Below, one piece after another: positions 11,201 to 18,856 of a DNA stretch of 64,000 nucleotides. The stretch spans positions 186,001 to 250,000 of the forward strand of contig NZ_JAKIRP010000002.1 of NCBI RefSeq assembly GCF_021646545.1. Direction: 5' to 3'. The notes under the pieces are model-generated. The model searched no databases. It was not told the DNA's origin and saw only the letters and a program-made list of their open reading frames with translations. The stretch is from Chitinophaga filiformis (GTDB taxonomy: Bacteria; Bacteroidota; Bacteroidia; Chitinophagales; Chitinophagaceae). Within the stretch, counting starts at the first letter, position 1, and every line of letters begins with the position of its first letter. The position numbers were made by a program, and so were the translations under genes.

Positions 11201-11949
11201 TAACCCTTTGTAATGACCAGAGTTATACGGTAAATGCTGCTATAGCGGATCCTGCTGCTACTTATACATGGGGCGGTGAGCCAGCCTTCCAGGCCACTAC
11301 ACCGGCGGTGACGCTTAATCAGAGTGGCCAGTACTGGGTAAGTGTAATGGACGGTAAAGGTTGTATAGGTCGTGATACCATCGGCATACAACAACGGCAG
11401 GCAGATATCTCAGCAGAATTTGTGGTATCCACACAGGTATTCCGTAATGAGGAAGTATCGCTGATCAATATCAGCACGCCGATGCCGGAACGTACCGTAT
11501 GGGAAATACCAGCCAGCAAGAACATTACTGTGTTGCAGAACACGCCGCTGCTGGCCAGTCTGCGCTTTGCAGATACAGGTGTGTATCGCATCACCCTGCA
11601 CTCTTATATTGGCAATTGTGAAAAGGTATATACAAAAGATATTGCCGTATTGGAATCACAATCCATACCGGCTCCCGGAGGTGCACAGCAGCCGTTCATC
11701 ACATCGTTTGAGGTGTCGCCTAATCCTAACAACGGGCAATTCACCGTACGTGTGACTTTAGACAAAGCAGCAGAGATACGCCTGCGCCTGTTCAACATCA
11801 TCAGCAATCAGCTGGTGAATGATCGAAAAGAAAGCGCTGCCGAGCAATTTAACATAGGCTACCAGCTGAATATAACGGCAGGTACCTACGTGCTCCTGCT
11901 GGAAACGCCGTTGGGCAATCTGATAAGGAAGATCATCATCACACAATAA
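7597..11949 (+). CDS. SprB-repeat protein with T9SS sorting domain (1450 aa)
   Basis: A signal peptide (1-25, ending LAAQ) is followed by an N-terminal beta domain of about 200 residues. SprB-type repeats start near residues 388, 494, 690, 780, 963, 1051 and 1126. They have the pattern C-x2-G-x2-DG-x-GG-xPY-x-Y-x-W-x-NG followed by AGxYxxxVxD. Residues 1366-1450 form a T9SS type A sorting domain (SPNPNNGQF and the terminal KIIITQ), so export by T9SS to the cell surface is expected. SprB of Flavobacterium is a gliding adhesin. Here the protein is much shorter, and an adhesin or matrix role is inferred. A 13-bp hairpin follows the stop. Confidence 0.9.
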   Translation: MRPMIKRALFLLFLPLLVFTGRLAAQNPTAVYELTIKCDIMGFGTAACGSLYEVYALFDHGDSRLISSGSLDGIGDGQPWYFPAKTITFSSDNMVKGIAVYGKRKTSCSNTAESKELDYMFPAGDRTCFSTRVGGLFAGYHSESTLFIDVKPVSNVYELQIQTTEVYPSSLALNYNMIAHYTDGTQDEILAFISTALPSAWEVINRTGSAIHSTAKKIASIEVNSTWDRSFPFNDVKRSETFNVSHTGQEFDGNIDNPFVSAMDPSSKIHVTYRRVMNDVVYSGTGSNILPTDTEIRLIGTPGIPNQQYIWQYSADNGPWTKAPDNKQGSNVLQVSGKSLLGSDWEKYLTKNVRVRMVPACAQDRESNTFTLDYRLEAPRITNIIPKKISCNGASDGGFIVTFDRQAYTGETINVEVKDLKNVIGGTLPNQIGVTMQPDRTYTWPSNTLFASTFQVKVTGNINGTNSYSDGSTFDFQLDEPTPVTFSTPVPIDAKCFGGSDGGVNLNINGGAGGYVASYKGVADNDYLTQPFTLNTITGLAKGDYLIKVKDQNGCTGKTAAGDEEIGFSVKQPDAPLAVDAYSITDPKAFGYSDGSITVHLKGGTPKADGSYDVVWRKADGTLLTPVNTVDGNGIYTTTISNQPDGDYTLTVEDGNYNAAATDSRTGCTVINTFPLRQPPPLVANIQITDSVSCTGKFDGTLTAIINGGVPYKTQPRYTYEWYHIVNGMAVSIGQTDSIAVDLPAGQYLVEAKDANGISILSDTTDLIDPAPLQVQFNTTPATCYDGSNGALEALVSGGTTPYQYNWSNGSQQAYNTGLHAGAYTVNITDYHGCPLSGDSTVEQPAAPIEIAQQVLTQPLAYGYSDGSIKILVRGGTAKADGSYNVSWQKADGTPLGNGVGQVVAGGYESVLSGIPKGDYKAIITDAQYTGPYPNMEGCTLVAEFPLKEPPPLVVTVAEQRYVSCKGAADGVLKATADGGVRINGPLPYRFAWYKKGSGGYTAIGQSTPSASGLTTGTYRVIITDANNIDKISDTFRLVEPNLLEVQLTTKPVTCASGQDGAVNTTVTGGTGPFSYEWTNGATTSDISNLIEGSYLVFVTDSRGCEAQNNADVFIPNGIVVNADIISPVCAGNSDGAINTQISGGIKPYRYEWSNGATTNSISQLHAGKYTLTVQDANNCKRVQTFNLPDPPPLQVLLGGDITLCNDQSYTVNAAIADPAATYTWGGEPAFQATTPAVTLNQSGQYWVSVMDGKGCIGRDTIGIQQRQADISAEFVVSTQVFRNEEVSLINISTPMPERTVWEIPASKNITVLQNTPLLASLRFADTGVYRITLHSYIGNCEKVYTKDIAVLESQSIPAPGGAQQPFITSFEVSPNPNNGQFTVRVTLDKAAEIRLRLFNIISNQLVNDRKESAAEQFNIGYQLNITAGTYVLLLETPLGNLIRKIIITQ

Positions 11950-11954
11950 TCACT

Positions 11955-12002
11955 AAAGAAGATACTGTTGGCAGCTGAAACGCGGTATACAGTATCTTCT
12001 TT
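11955..12002 (+). terminator. Long-loop hairpin after the SprB-type gene
   Basis: A perfect 13-bp inverted repeat (AAAGAAGATACTG / CAGTATCTTCTTT) encloses a 22-base loop. It lies between the SprB-type gene and the PKD lipoprotein gene. There is no strong T run, so it may attenuate or protect RNA rather than fully terminate. Confidence 0.45.
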
Positions 12003-12047
12003 ACCGATTTTATAAAGAAGAAGGGCTGGTGCGAAGCTTTTAATAAT

Positions 12048-13391
12048 ATGAAGACGAAACTAATATCCTATACACTATTTATACTGCTGCTGGCTGCATG
12101 CTACAAAGAGGTAAACCGGCCACTTACGGTGGATTTTGCCTACGTGCTGGCAGACAGTTCGCATACCGTGCCAATATCTGTAAACATGGCCAACCGCAGC
12201 GCAGGCGCTACGGGGTTTAAGTGGACCTTTGAAGGCGGCGAACCTGCTACTTCTGATTATGAGAACCCGGGGGCCATCAGCTTCAAACAGGCCGGTCCGC
12301 ATAAGATCACGCTGGAAGCGTGGAATGACGATACCCGGAGTAGCAAGACCATCATCCTGCAGCTGGACAGTGCCGTACAGGTGTCTTTCGATGCCGAGAT
12401 ACAGGTGAACGATTTTTCACCCGTGCAGGTAAAGCTCACTAACCGTACTGTAGGCGCCAGCAGTTATAACTGGACCTTCCAGGACGGCGAGCCGGCCAGT
12501 GCCAACACCGCCGTACCGCCGCTGGTAACCTTTACCACACCCGGGCCGCATGTTATAACTTTACAGGTGAGTAATGGCGGACAACAGTTCACCGCCAGCA
12601 AAACCATTACAGTAAAGTCACCCTTACATACCGATTTTACGGTAGCTCCGGGCCCATTCGACGACGACTACGAAGCACCCCTGACAGCGGTACTCGGTGG
12701 CAAAAGCGTGAGTTATCTTACGCAGCAGTGGCAGTCTACAGGTGGTGTGCTGGATAGCGATACGGCTTCCGCTAACACTATCTACTTTGCCAATCCGGGC
12801 ACCTACACTATTACACTGACGAATACAAATGGGAAGGGATCTGAAACGGTAAATAAGACCATCACGGTAAAACCTAATTCGCATCTGCGCACTATCACGG
12901 ATGTTAAACTGGGTATCAGCACCGCGCACGCAGATATTGGTTGTTTTTATTCTACCCGCCTGCGGAAAGTATATCGTAAAAACGATGACCTGACAAAAGT
13001 CGGGAAAGAGATTGACCTGGTATTCTTTGGGCTGGGTCGCACTTTTACCTATAACAAATTTGTATCGCCGGATTCTGCCGCCAGCTATACCTTCCCCGCC
13101 ATACCCGGTGCTACGGTGACGCGGTTTATCAATAAACAGGAGCAATGCAATTGCGGCGTTTCATTCAGCGTAAGCGATTTTGACAACATGCAGACAGATG
13201 CGCCCCTGCAAGCCATCCAGGTGCCTGCCGGCGTTAGTGGCGGCCTGCAGTTTGACCAGACAGTATTACCCCGTATTATATTATTCCAGACGGCAGATGG
13301 CCGTAAAGGCGCCATTAAGATAAAAGACTATGTGCTGGAGGGCAGCACAGCCTATATCATGGCGGACATTAAAGTACAGAAATATGAATAG
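12048..13391 (+). CDS. PKD-domain lipoprotein (447 aa)
   Basis: Residues 1-18 are a lipoprotein signal with lipobox LLAAC, so Cys18 is the likely lipidated residue. Two clear PKD-like modules follow (about 32-110 and 118-195), with patterns FKWTFEGGEP/YNWTFQDGEP and the PGPHxITL strand. A weaker third lies at about 200-275. The remaining 170 residues are unassigned. Its stop overlaps the next gene by 8 bases, so the two are coupled. A degraded copy of its N-terminus is at 16,231. The likely role is a surface or periplasmic binding lipoprotein acting with the barrel protein encoded next. Confidence 0.85.
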   Translation: MKTKLISYTLFILLLAACYKEVNRPLTVDFAYVLADSSHTVPISVNMANRSAGATGFKWTFEGGEPATSDYENPGAISFKQAGPHKITLEAWNDDTRSSKTIILQLDSAVQVSFDAEIQVNDFSPVQVKLTNRTVGASSYNWTFQDGEPASANTAVPPLVTFTTPGPHVITLQVSNGGQQFTASKTITVKSPLHTDFTVAPGPFDDDYEAPLTAVLGGKSVSYLTQQWQSTGGVLDSDTASANTIYFANPGTYTITLTNTNGKGSETVNKTITVKPNSHLRTITDVKLGISTAHADIGCFYSTRLRKVYRKNDDLTKVGKEIDLVFFGLGRTFTYNKFVSPDSAASYTFPAIPGATVTRFINKQEQCNCGVSFSVSDFDNMQTDAPLQAIQVPAGVSGGLQFDQTVLPRIILFQTADGRKGAIKIKDYVLEGSTAYIMADIKVQKYE

Positions 13392-15108
13392 ATCCCGTAT
13401 CCTATACCTGTGTACTGTTGCCTTACTGCTGCCACTGCTATCATCTGCGCAGCAGGTAGACCTGGAACATATCCGGGATCTGTTTGGCAAGGGTAAGCCC
13501 CTTAAAGTGAACGGCGGAGTAAACGCCAGTACCGTATTCAACAGCGGCAGTGGTAGTGGCCGGCAGCCGTTTAACTGGTACCTGAACGGTAGCGTGAATA
13601 TGAACATACTAGGGCGGATCAACCTGCCATTTTCGTTTAACCTGACTAACGCCGGTGCCGGTTACTCGTATCCTACCATGCCCAATCGCCTGAGCCTGCA
13701 TCCGACTTATAAAGGAGTGACAGCTCATATAGGAGATGTAGCCATGTCGTTCTCTCCCTATACATTAAATGGGCACCAGTTCACCGGGGTCGGACTGGAT
13801 ATAGCACCGCAACAAACCTGGAGCATTAGTGTGATGTACGGACGGTTGTTGCGCGCAGTAGATTACGACAGTACAAACAGAAACATACTGCCTACGTACA
13901 AACGGATGGCTTATGGTGCTAAACTTGCCTTACAGCAGCAAAACTATTCGTTATCACTGAACTTCCTGCGGGCCCAGGATTTCAGGGATCCTATGCAATA
14001 CATCCCGGATACCCTGCACATCTTCCCCAGAGCAAACCTTGCCGTGAGCCTTGCGGGTATGTTGCGCCCTGCAAAAGGATTGGAGCTGACCGTTGAATAC
14101 GCCAACAGCGCGATGAAACTGGATAAGCGGGACTTTCATCCCTCCAGCTCAGATCGCGGCAATTTGCTGGAAAACGTATTTATGTATGATATCAAGAATA
14201 CCCAATTCTTTAAGGCCATCAGAGCAGGTATGAACTACACATTCCATAAAAGCGTGATAGGCTTAGGCTACGAGCGTATAGACCCCGGCTACCAGACGCT
14301 GGGTACCTACTATATGAACAACGACATGGAGAACATCACCGTGAATCTGTCACAACCACTGCTGCATGATAAGGCTACTATATCCGGCAATGTGGGCTAT
14401 CAGCGTGATGACCTGAACAATACCAAGGCTGGTGCTACGTTCCGTATGGTTAGCGCGATAAATGCCAGTTACATGCCGAATGAAAAGTGGAATGCGAACT
14501 TCACTTATTCCAATTTTCAGACGTTCACACACATAAAACCGCAGTTTGATTATATCAACCAGACGAATCCTTATGAGAATATGGATACGCTGAACTTCAA
14601 ACAGATATCGCAGAGTGCCGGGCTAACGCTTACCTATATGATAAAAGCCAATAAGACCAAAAGCCACAATATCAACCTCAACCTGAATGTGCAGGACGCG
14701 GCAGATATTCAGAACGACGTGCTTTGGAAAGGCAACGGTTCGCGGTTCTATAACTCCAGTACTGCATATACCTTGTTGCTGATACCACGGCAGATGAGCA
14801 TTACCGGCGCTTTTAACCTAAGTTATAATACTATTGGGAGAGATGAGTTCCTAACGTTGGGGCCTACCTTTGGCGTGAACACACGGTTGTTTGATAAGAA
14901 GGTAACCGCTGGCTTTAACAGCTCGTACAATAGCAGCACCAATAATGGACAGCAACAGGGACAGGTGTTGAATTTTCGCGCGAATGCGGCATACCTGTTC
15001 ATGAAAAAACATAATCTGAATATGAATGCGGTGCATCAGACACGTTGGAGTACCAAGGGCACGGCGAGTAATGTAACGGCAACGGTGGGATATAGTTATA
15101 GTTTTTGA
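13384..15108 (+). CDS. Predicted outer-membrane beta-barrel protein (574 aa)
   Basis: I chose the ATG at 13384 rather than the longer frame from 13330. It opens a good signal peptide (MNRSRILYLC...SSAQ) and overlaps the preceding stop by 8 bases. The mature part has many amphipathic strands of alternating polar and aromatic residues and ends in YSYSF, a terminal aromatic as in outer-membrane barrels. It is not obviously PorP/SprF, and I do not recognise the family. Its operon position suggests it anchors or helps present the PKD lipoprotein or the SprB-type protein (inference). Confidence 0.75.
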   Translation: MNRSRILYLCTVALLLPLLSSAQQVDLEHIRDLFGKGKPLKVNGGVNASTVFNSGSGSGRQPFNWYLNGSVNMNILGRINLPFSFNLTNAGAGYSYPTMPNRLSLHPTYKGVTAHIGDVAMSFSPYTLNGHQFTGVGLDIAPQQTWSISVMYGRLLRAVDYDSTNRNILPTYKRMAYGAKLALQQQNYSLSLNFLRAQDFRDPMQYIPDTLHIFPRANLAVSLAGMLRPAKGLELTVEYANSAMKLDKRDFHPSSSDRGNLLENVFMYDIKNTQFFKAIRAGMNYTFHKSVIGLGYERIDPGYQTLGTYYMNNDMENITVNLSQPLLHDKATISGNVGYQRDDLNNTKAGATFRMVSAINASYMPNEKWNANFTYSNFQTFTHIKPQFDYINQTNPYENMDTLNFKQISQSAGLTLTYMIKANKTKSHNINLNLNVQDAADIQNDVLWKGNGSRFYNSSTAYTLLLIPRQMSITGAFNLSYNTIGRDEFLTLGPTFGVNTRLFDKKVTAGFNSSYNSSTNNGQQQGQVLNFRANAAYLFMKKHNLNMNAVHQTRWSTKGTASNVTATVGYSYSF

Positions 15109-15152
15109 AGTAGCGGCTTTATTATCAACAGATACCTGCAGGCAAACATGAA

Positions 15153-15175
15153 GCCGTCCGCCCCACGCGGACGGC
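15153..15175. terminator. Hairpin between convergent genes
   Basis: A perfect 9-bp stem (GCCGTCCGC / GCGGACGGC) with a 5-base loop lies between the 3' ends of the barrel gene and the DUF4126-like gene. Its position suits a bidirectional terminator, although no long T run follows. Confidence 0.5.
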
Positions 15176-15194
15176 CTCCAGGTTTATACATAGT

Positions 15195-15692
15195 CTATAT
15201 CCGGTCGTCATTCAGTAAAATACTACCCAGGCATATCATCGCCACATCTTCCACAAGTCCTGCAACAGGATCGGGTGTGCCGGTGATCTTTCCGAATTTC
15301 TTTCTGGCATAAAAGGTTATATAAGCGCCTGCACAGGCTGCAGCAGCACCGATCAAAGCACCCAACCACATACTTTTATGTTTTCTTCTGCTAACGATGG
15401 CCCCGGTAACAGCGCCTGAGATACTTCTGGTAATTAGTCCAACAGGCTCAATTCTGTCGCCTATGCCGGGAAGTTTGTCCACATAAGTTTCTCCGGCAGC
15501 CATCAGGGTTAGTACCTTGCTTTCAGGAAAGATCAGGGCGGGGGCTAACGTTGTACGTGAGCCGGCAATAGCGCTTACGCCGGCAATAACAGCGATATCC
15601 CTGGCCCTGTTATGATTTACAGGCTGCTTTAATATTCCTGTTGCGCTTCTGGTCTTTGGAATGCCTGTAGTGGTCGTTGTACCGTTTCTCAT
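15195..15692 (-). CDS. DUF4126-like small membrane protein (165 aa)
   Basis: This protein has several glycine/alanine-rich hydrophobic segments (about 32-60, 75-95, 108-128 and 140-160). The pattern AxSRTTLAPAL near residue 45 resembles the DUF4126 family of inner-membrane proteins of unknown function. A polar, Thr-rich N-terminus precedes the first membrane segment. It is encoded alone and converges on the barrel gene. The family call rests on pattern memory and is moderate. Confidence 0.6.
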   Translation of the reverse strand: MRNGTTTTTGIPKTRSATGILKQPVNHNRARDIAVIAGVSAIAGSRTTLAPALIFPESKVLTLMAAGETYVDKLPGIGDRIEPVGLITRSISGAVTGAIVSRRKHKSMWLGALIGAAAACAGAYITFYARKKFGKITGTPDPVAGLVEDVAMICLGSILLNDDRI

Positions 15693-16230
15693 GCCATGAA
15701 TTTTAAATGAAACATTTGTTCGAAGACATTCAGATTAATGTCATACCACTTTCGTACCAGCAACTATCCGCCGGAGTAGCATGCTCAACCTGTAGGCAGC
15801 CTCTATATATGAAATATGCAGACACCCGGAATAGCTACGGTTAACGGTTTTAACAGAAAACGATAATTTTTTACTGCTGTAGGATATCCCAAAAAATGTA
15901 ATGATATCAATGGATTCACACCGTACTCAGGCAATACTGCAGCGAGGTTGTGTGTAAAATGTACTACATTCTGGCACTTTATTTGGAACCAGTATAGCAT
16001 ATACGTCTCAACTTTTAATGAATGCATAGGGCCTTTCATCCATCAGCCATTAACCGACAAAATCCCCGGACAGTAACTTTTCCCTCATTTCTTTCTCTTT
16101 AGTGGGACTATACACCTGTGTGTACTACGCTAGCCTGCTTATAATCACAGATATATAAAAAAATGTATCTATCTTAATATTATTTTAATATATTCGTCCT
16201 TGTTTGTACTAAGCACACCACACCCTACCT
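15693..16230. other. 538-base gap, no convincing gene
   Basis: I see no supported coding region. A 78-codon minus-strand ORF (15803-16039) lacks a signal, a domain or a neighbour to support it. The last 90 bases before 16231 are very AT-rich and may hold the old promoter of the lipoprotein remnant. Confidence 0.5.
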
Positions 16231-16535
16231 ATGAATACGATAACCTACGACTTGGGGTTACGCCTGCTGTTGACATCCTGTTTTAAAGAAGTAGTAATAC
16301 CCGTTGCTACTGATTTTATTTACACTGCAAAAGACAGCATCCACCATCAGCACAATATCAATTTTATACATAGCACTACCGGTGCAACTTATCCGCTTAA
16401 CAGGCAATTGACTATAGTCGGTCCACATAGTTCAACCTCTTTTACAAGCTGAATGTAACGGCAGGTACCTACCTGTTGCCGGGAACTTCCATGGGCATTG
16501 CAGTGGTAAAAATTGTCATAAACACACACATGTAG
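16231..16535 (+). pseudogene. Remnant: PKD-lipoprotein start joined to a T9SS tail
   Basis: The 73-codon ORF at 16231-16452 is a degraded copy of the start of the PKD lipoprotein at 12048. LLLTSCFKEV pairs with LLLAACYKEV, followed by TDFIYTAKDS against VDFAYVLADS. From 16443, in another frame, a sequence reading LNVTAGTYLLP...KIVIN-TH matches the last 30 codons of the SprB-type protein. Base-level matches include CTGAAT-TAACGGCAGGTACCTAC. Neither part is functional. The order (lipoprotein, then T9SS tail) is the reverse of the intact cluster, as expected after duplication and deletion. Confidence 0.75.
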
Positions 16536-16546
16536 CAATCAGAAAA

Positions 16547-18847
16547 ATGAAACACAGTATATATAACACATTCCGTATAGCGCTGCTGGCAGGCATGCTG
16601 CTGTGCGCTGGTTATTTCAGATCGGCCGCGCAGAAGTATCCTGTAAAGGTGCAGGTGCAGTTATTGCAACCTGTATCACCGCAGCTGGCTGACCTCTATA
16701 CCGGTACGCAGGCCAGAATGATTGTCACCCTGCTGAACACTGACCTGCAAAGTCCTACGTTATCCGTCCGTTTACGCTTTATCATCAAGGGTGGTAATGC
16801 GGTGTTGCGTAGTAAAGACTATGTTTATTATCAGGCTATTCAACTGGATGCAGGTATTCCATTGCGACTAAGCGTGGATGATCTGGCCCCTTATTTCCAG
16901 TTGGCCAATCTCGATGCTTCGGGCATTCCTCCTTCGCAACTGATGCCGAATATCCACCTGCCGGACGGATATTATACTTTCTGTGTGGAGGCGGTAGAAG
17001 TGAATAGCGGTCAGCAGGTCAGCAATAGTACGCAGGGGTGTTCCCCGCCTGCATGGATCAGTGTTAGTCAGCCGCCTTTATTGAACCTGCCCGTCAAAGG
17101 TGGAGGCGTGGCATTCAGGGATCCCCTGAATATTATCTTCAACTGGACACCACGCCATATGAGCAGTGCCAATGCAGCTTTTCAGACAGAGTATGAGTTT
17201 ACACTGACAGAGTTATGGGATACGGTGATTGCACCGGAAGCGGCATTTCTGAATTCACCTCCGTTGTATCAAACCACTACAGCTACTACAACATTATTGT
17301 ATGGGCCTGCAGAGCCCCCGCTCTTGCCGGGTAAGCGATATGCATGGCGTGTAAAGGCAAAAGCGAAATTAGGCGCTGATGAATTTGAAGTGTTCCTGAA
17401 CAATGGTTACAGTGAGATCTATTGGTTCGTATTGCAGGAGAACTGTCAGCCACCACAGCAGGTATTGGCAACGATAGAGGAGAACGTCGTTACTGTCAAC
17501 TGGTTACCGCAGCCCCAAATGTCGGAATACATAGTAGAATATCGCGAAGCAAATAAAACCGGTGCAGAATGGTTCAGTATGAAAACAACAGAAACCCGAG
17601 CGGCGATCAATGATGCGGTGCCGGGCAGAAGTTATGAGTACCGTGTGGGTGGGTATTGTGTGTCAGCAATAAAAACAATGGGCGACCTGCATGGTTTTGA
17701 TATGCCGGCAAGAGATACTGCTGATAATAAGAACTGTGGATTATTACCTGATATCAAACTGGCTAACCAGGAGCCTATTAAGGAACTGAAGAATGGTGAT
17801 CAGATCATGGCGGGCGATTTCCCGGTACGTCTTACGACCGTATCTGGTGCTGGTACATTCCAGGGGGCAGGTTATATAATGATCCCATTCCTGGGCGATA
17901 CAAAAGTAAAAGTGAAGTTTAACAATATTACTGTCAATACCAGCCGGCAGTTGCTGAGCGGTGTGATACAAACCACTTTTGATAGCCTGGCAACACAGGT
18001 AGTAGGGGTGGACAAGGTGGTACAGGCCATCAAAGATCTGGCTAGCGTGATAAATGACCTGGCGCATCTGTCGATAGATAGTGACTATCTCCTGGTGAAA
18101 GATCTGGCTGATGAGATCAGGAAAATGGCCGAGAATGAATTGCCGGAAGACCTGAAAGAGCGTATTACTAAAGCTGCAGACAACCTGGAACAGGCTAAGA
18201 AAGACTACGACAATGCAAAGGCCGAGTATGACAATGCGAAAACACCGGAAGAGAAGGCCGCAGCAAAGGATAAGAAAGACAAGGCAGCAGCTGCATTTGA
18301 AGAAGCAAAAAAAGAAGTAGATGCAGTGAATAAGGAAAAAGAGGAGCTGGTGAAGTCGGTTACTGACATGTTGGTAAAAGCAGTTAAAAAACTGAAGTCT
18401 GATTATGATGACAGCAGACGTACTAAGATCAATGAGGATTTCGATGCCAGCCGAACCGCATTGAATGATCTGATCAGCAGAACTAAGAAAGCACTTTTAA
18501 ATGGAAAAATAATGCCTGACAATGCCAACCAGGGTAAGAACGTAGTTGTCATTGCCATAGATAGTGTGGATGTTTCAGCGCCTGTAGAAGATGAATTTTC
18601 AAAACTGAGTGTCGCATTTAAAGAGGCGGAACTGCAGAAGAACAAAGTGGCAGTGGCAGACATGTTTGACCAGCATATATCCAGTAAGGAATACTATGCA
18701 TTCATCACCCAGGTGCTCAGAATAAACGGTAAGAACCTCGTTGACTACATTGTTACTGAAAGAAATGACGAAGTAGAGGATGATGTTATCGTCGACAATC
18801 TGAAAGTCGAACTGGAACAATTAATAACTGATTTGTTGAATAAATAA
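16547..18847 (+). CDS. TANFOR/Fn3-like secreted protein with coiled coil (766 aa)
   Basis: A signal peptide (1-28, ending SAAQ) leads into KYPVKVQVQLLQPVSPQLAD, which resembles the start of TANFOR-domain proteins of Bacteroidota. An Fn3-like module lies at about 300-385. Residues 535-625 are a highly charged Ala/Lys/Glu-rich coiled coil. The C-terminal 140 residues are predicted helical. Only 9 bases separate it from the HINT toxin gene, so both are in one operon. I infer that it assists export, display or folding of the toxin protein, but no direct evidence is visible. The TANFOR assignment is from memory of the family pattern. Confidence 0.7.
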   Translation: MKHSIYNTFRIALLAGMLLCAGYFRSAAQKYPVKVQVQLLQPVSPQLADLYTGTQARMIVTLLNTDLQSPTLSVRLRFIIKGGNAVLRSKDYVYYQAIQLDAGIPLRLSVDDLAPYFQLANLDASGIPPSQLMPNIHLPDGYYTFCVEAVEVNSGQQVSNSTQGCSPPAWISVSQPPLLNLPVKGGGVAFRDPLNIIFNWTPRHMSSANAAFQTEYEFTLTELWDTVIAPEAAFLNSPPLYQTTTATTTLLYGPAEPPLLPGKRYAWRVKAKAKLGADEFEVFLNNGYSEIYWFVLQENCQPPQQVLATIEENVVTVNWLPQPQMSEYIVEYREANKTGAEWFSMKTTETRAAINDAVPGRSYEYRVGGYCVSAIKTMGDLHGFDMPARDTADNKNCGLLPDIKLANQEPIKELKNGDQIMAGDFPVRLTTVSGAGTFQGAGYIMIPFLGDTKVKVKFNNITVNTSRQLLSGVIQTTFDSLATQVVGVDKVVQAIKDLASVINDLAHLSIDSDYLLVKDLADEIRKMAENELPEDLKERITKAADNLEQAKKDYDNAKAEYDNAKTPEEKAAAKDKKDKAAAAFEEAKKEVDAVNKEKEELVKSVTDMLVKAVKKLKSDYDDSRRTKINEDFDASRTALNDLISRTKKALLNGKIMPDNANQGKNVVVIAIDSVDVSAPVEDEFSKLSVAFKEAELQKNKVAVADMFDQHISSKEYYAFITQVLRINGKNLVDYIVTERNDEVEDDVIVDNLKVELEQLITDLLNK

Positions 18848-18856
18848 GCTGGTAAT

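Noticed and set aside
13330..13383. Upstream extension of the barrel protein
   Set aside because: The 18 extra codons would precede a good signal peptide and lie deep inside the lipoprotein gene.
15803..16039. 78-codon minus-strand ORF in the gap before the toxin island
   Set aside because: No signal peptide, domain, ribosome-binding site or operon context supports it.
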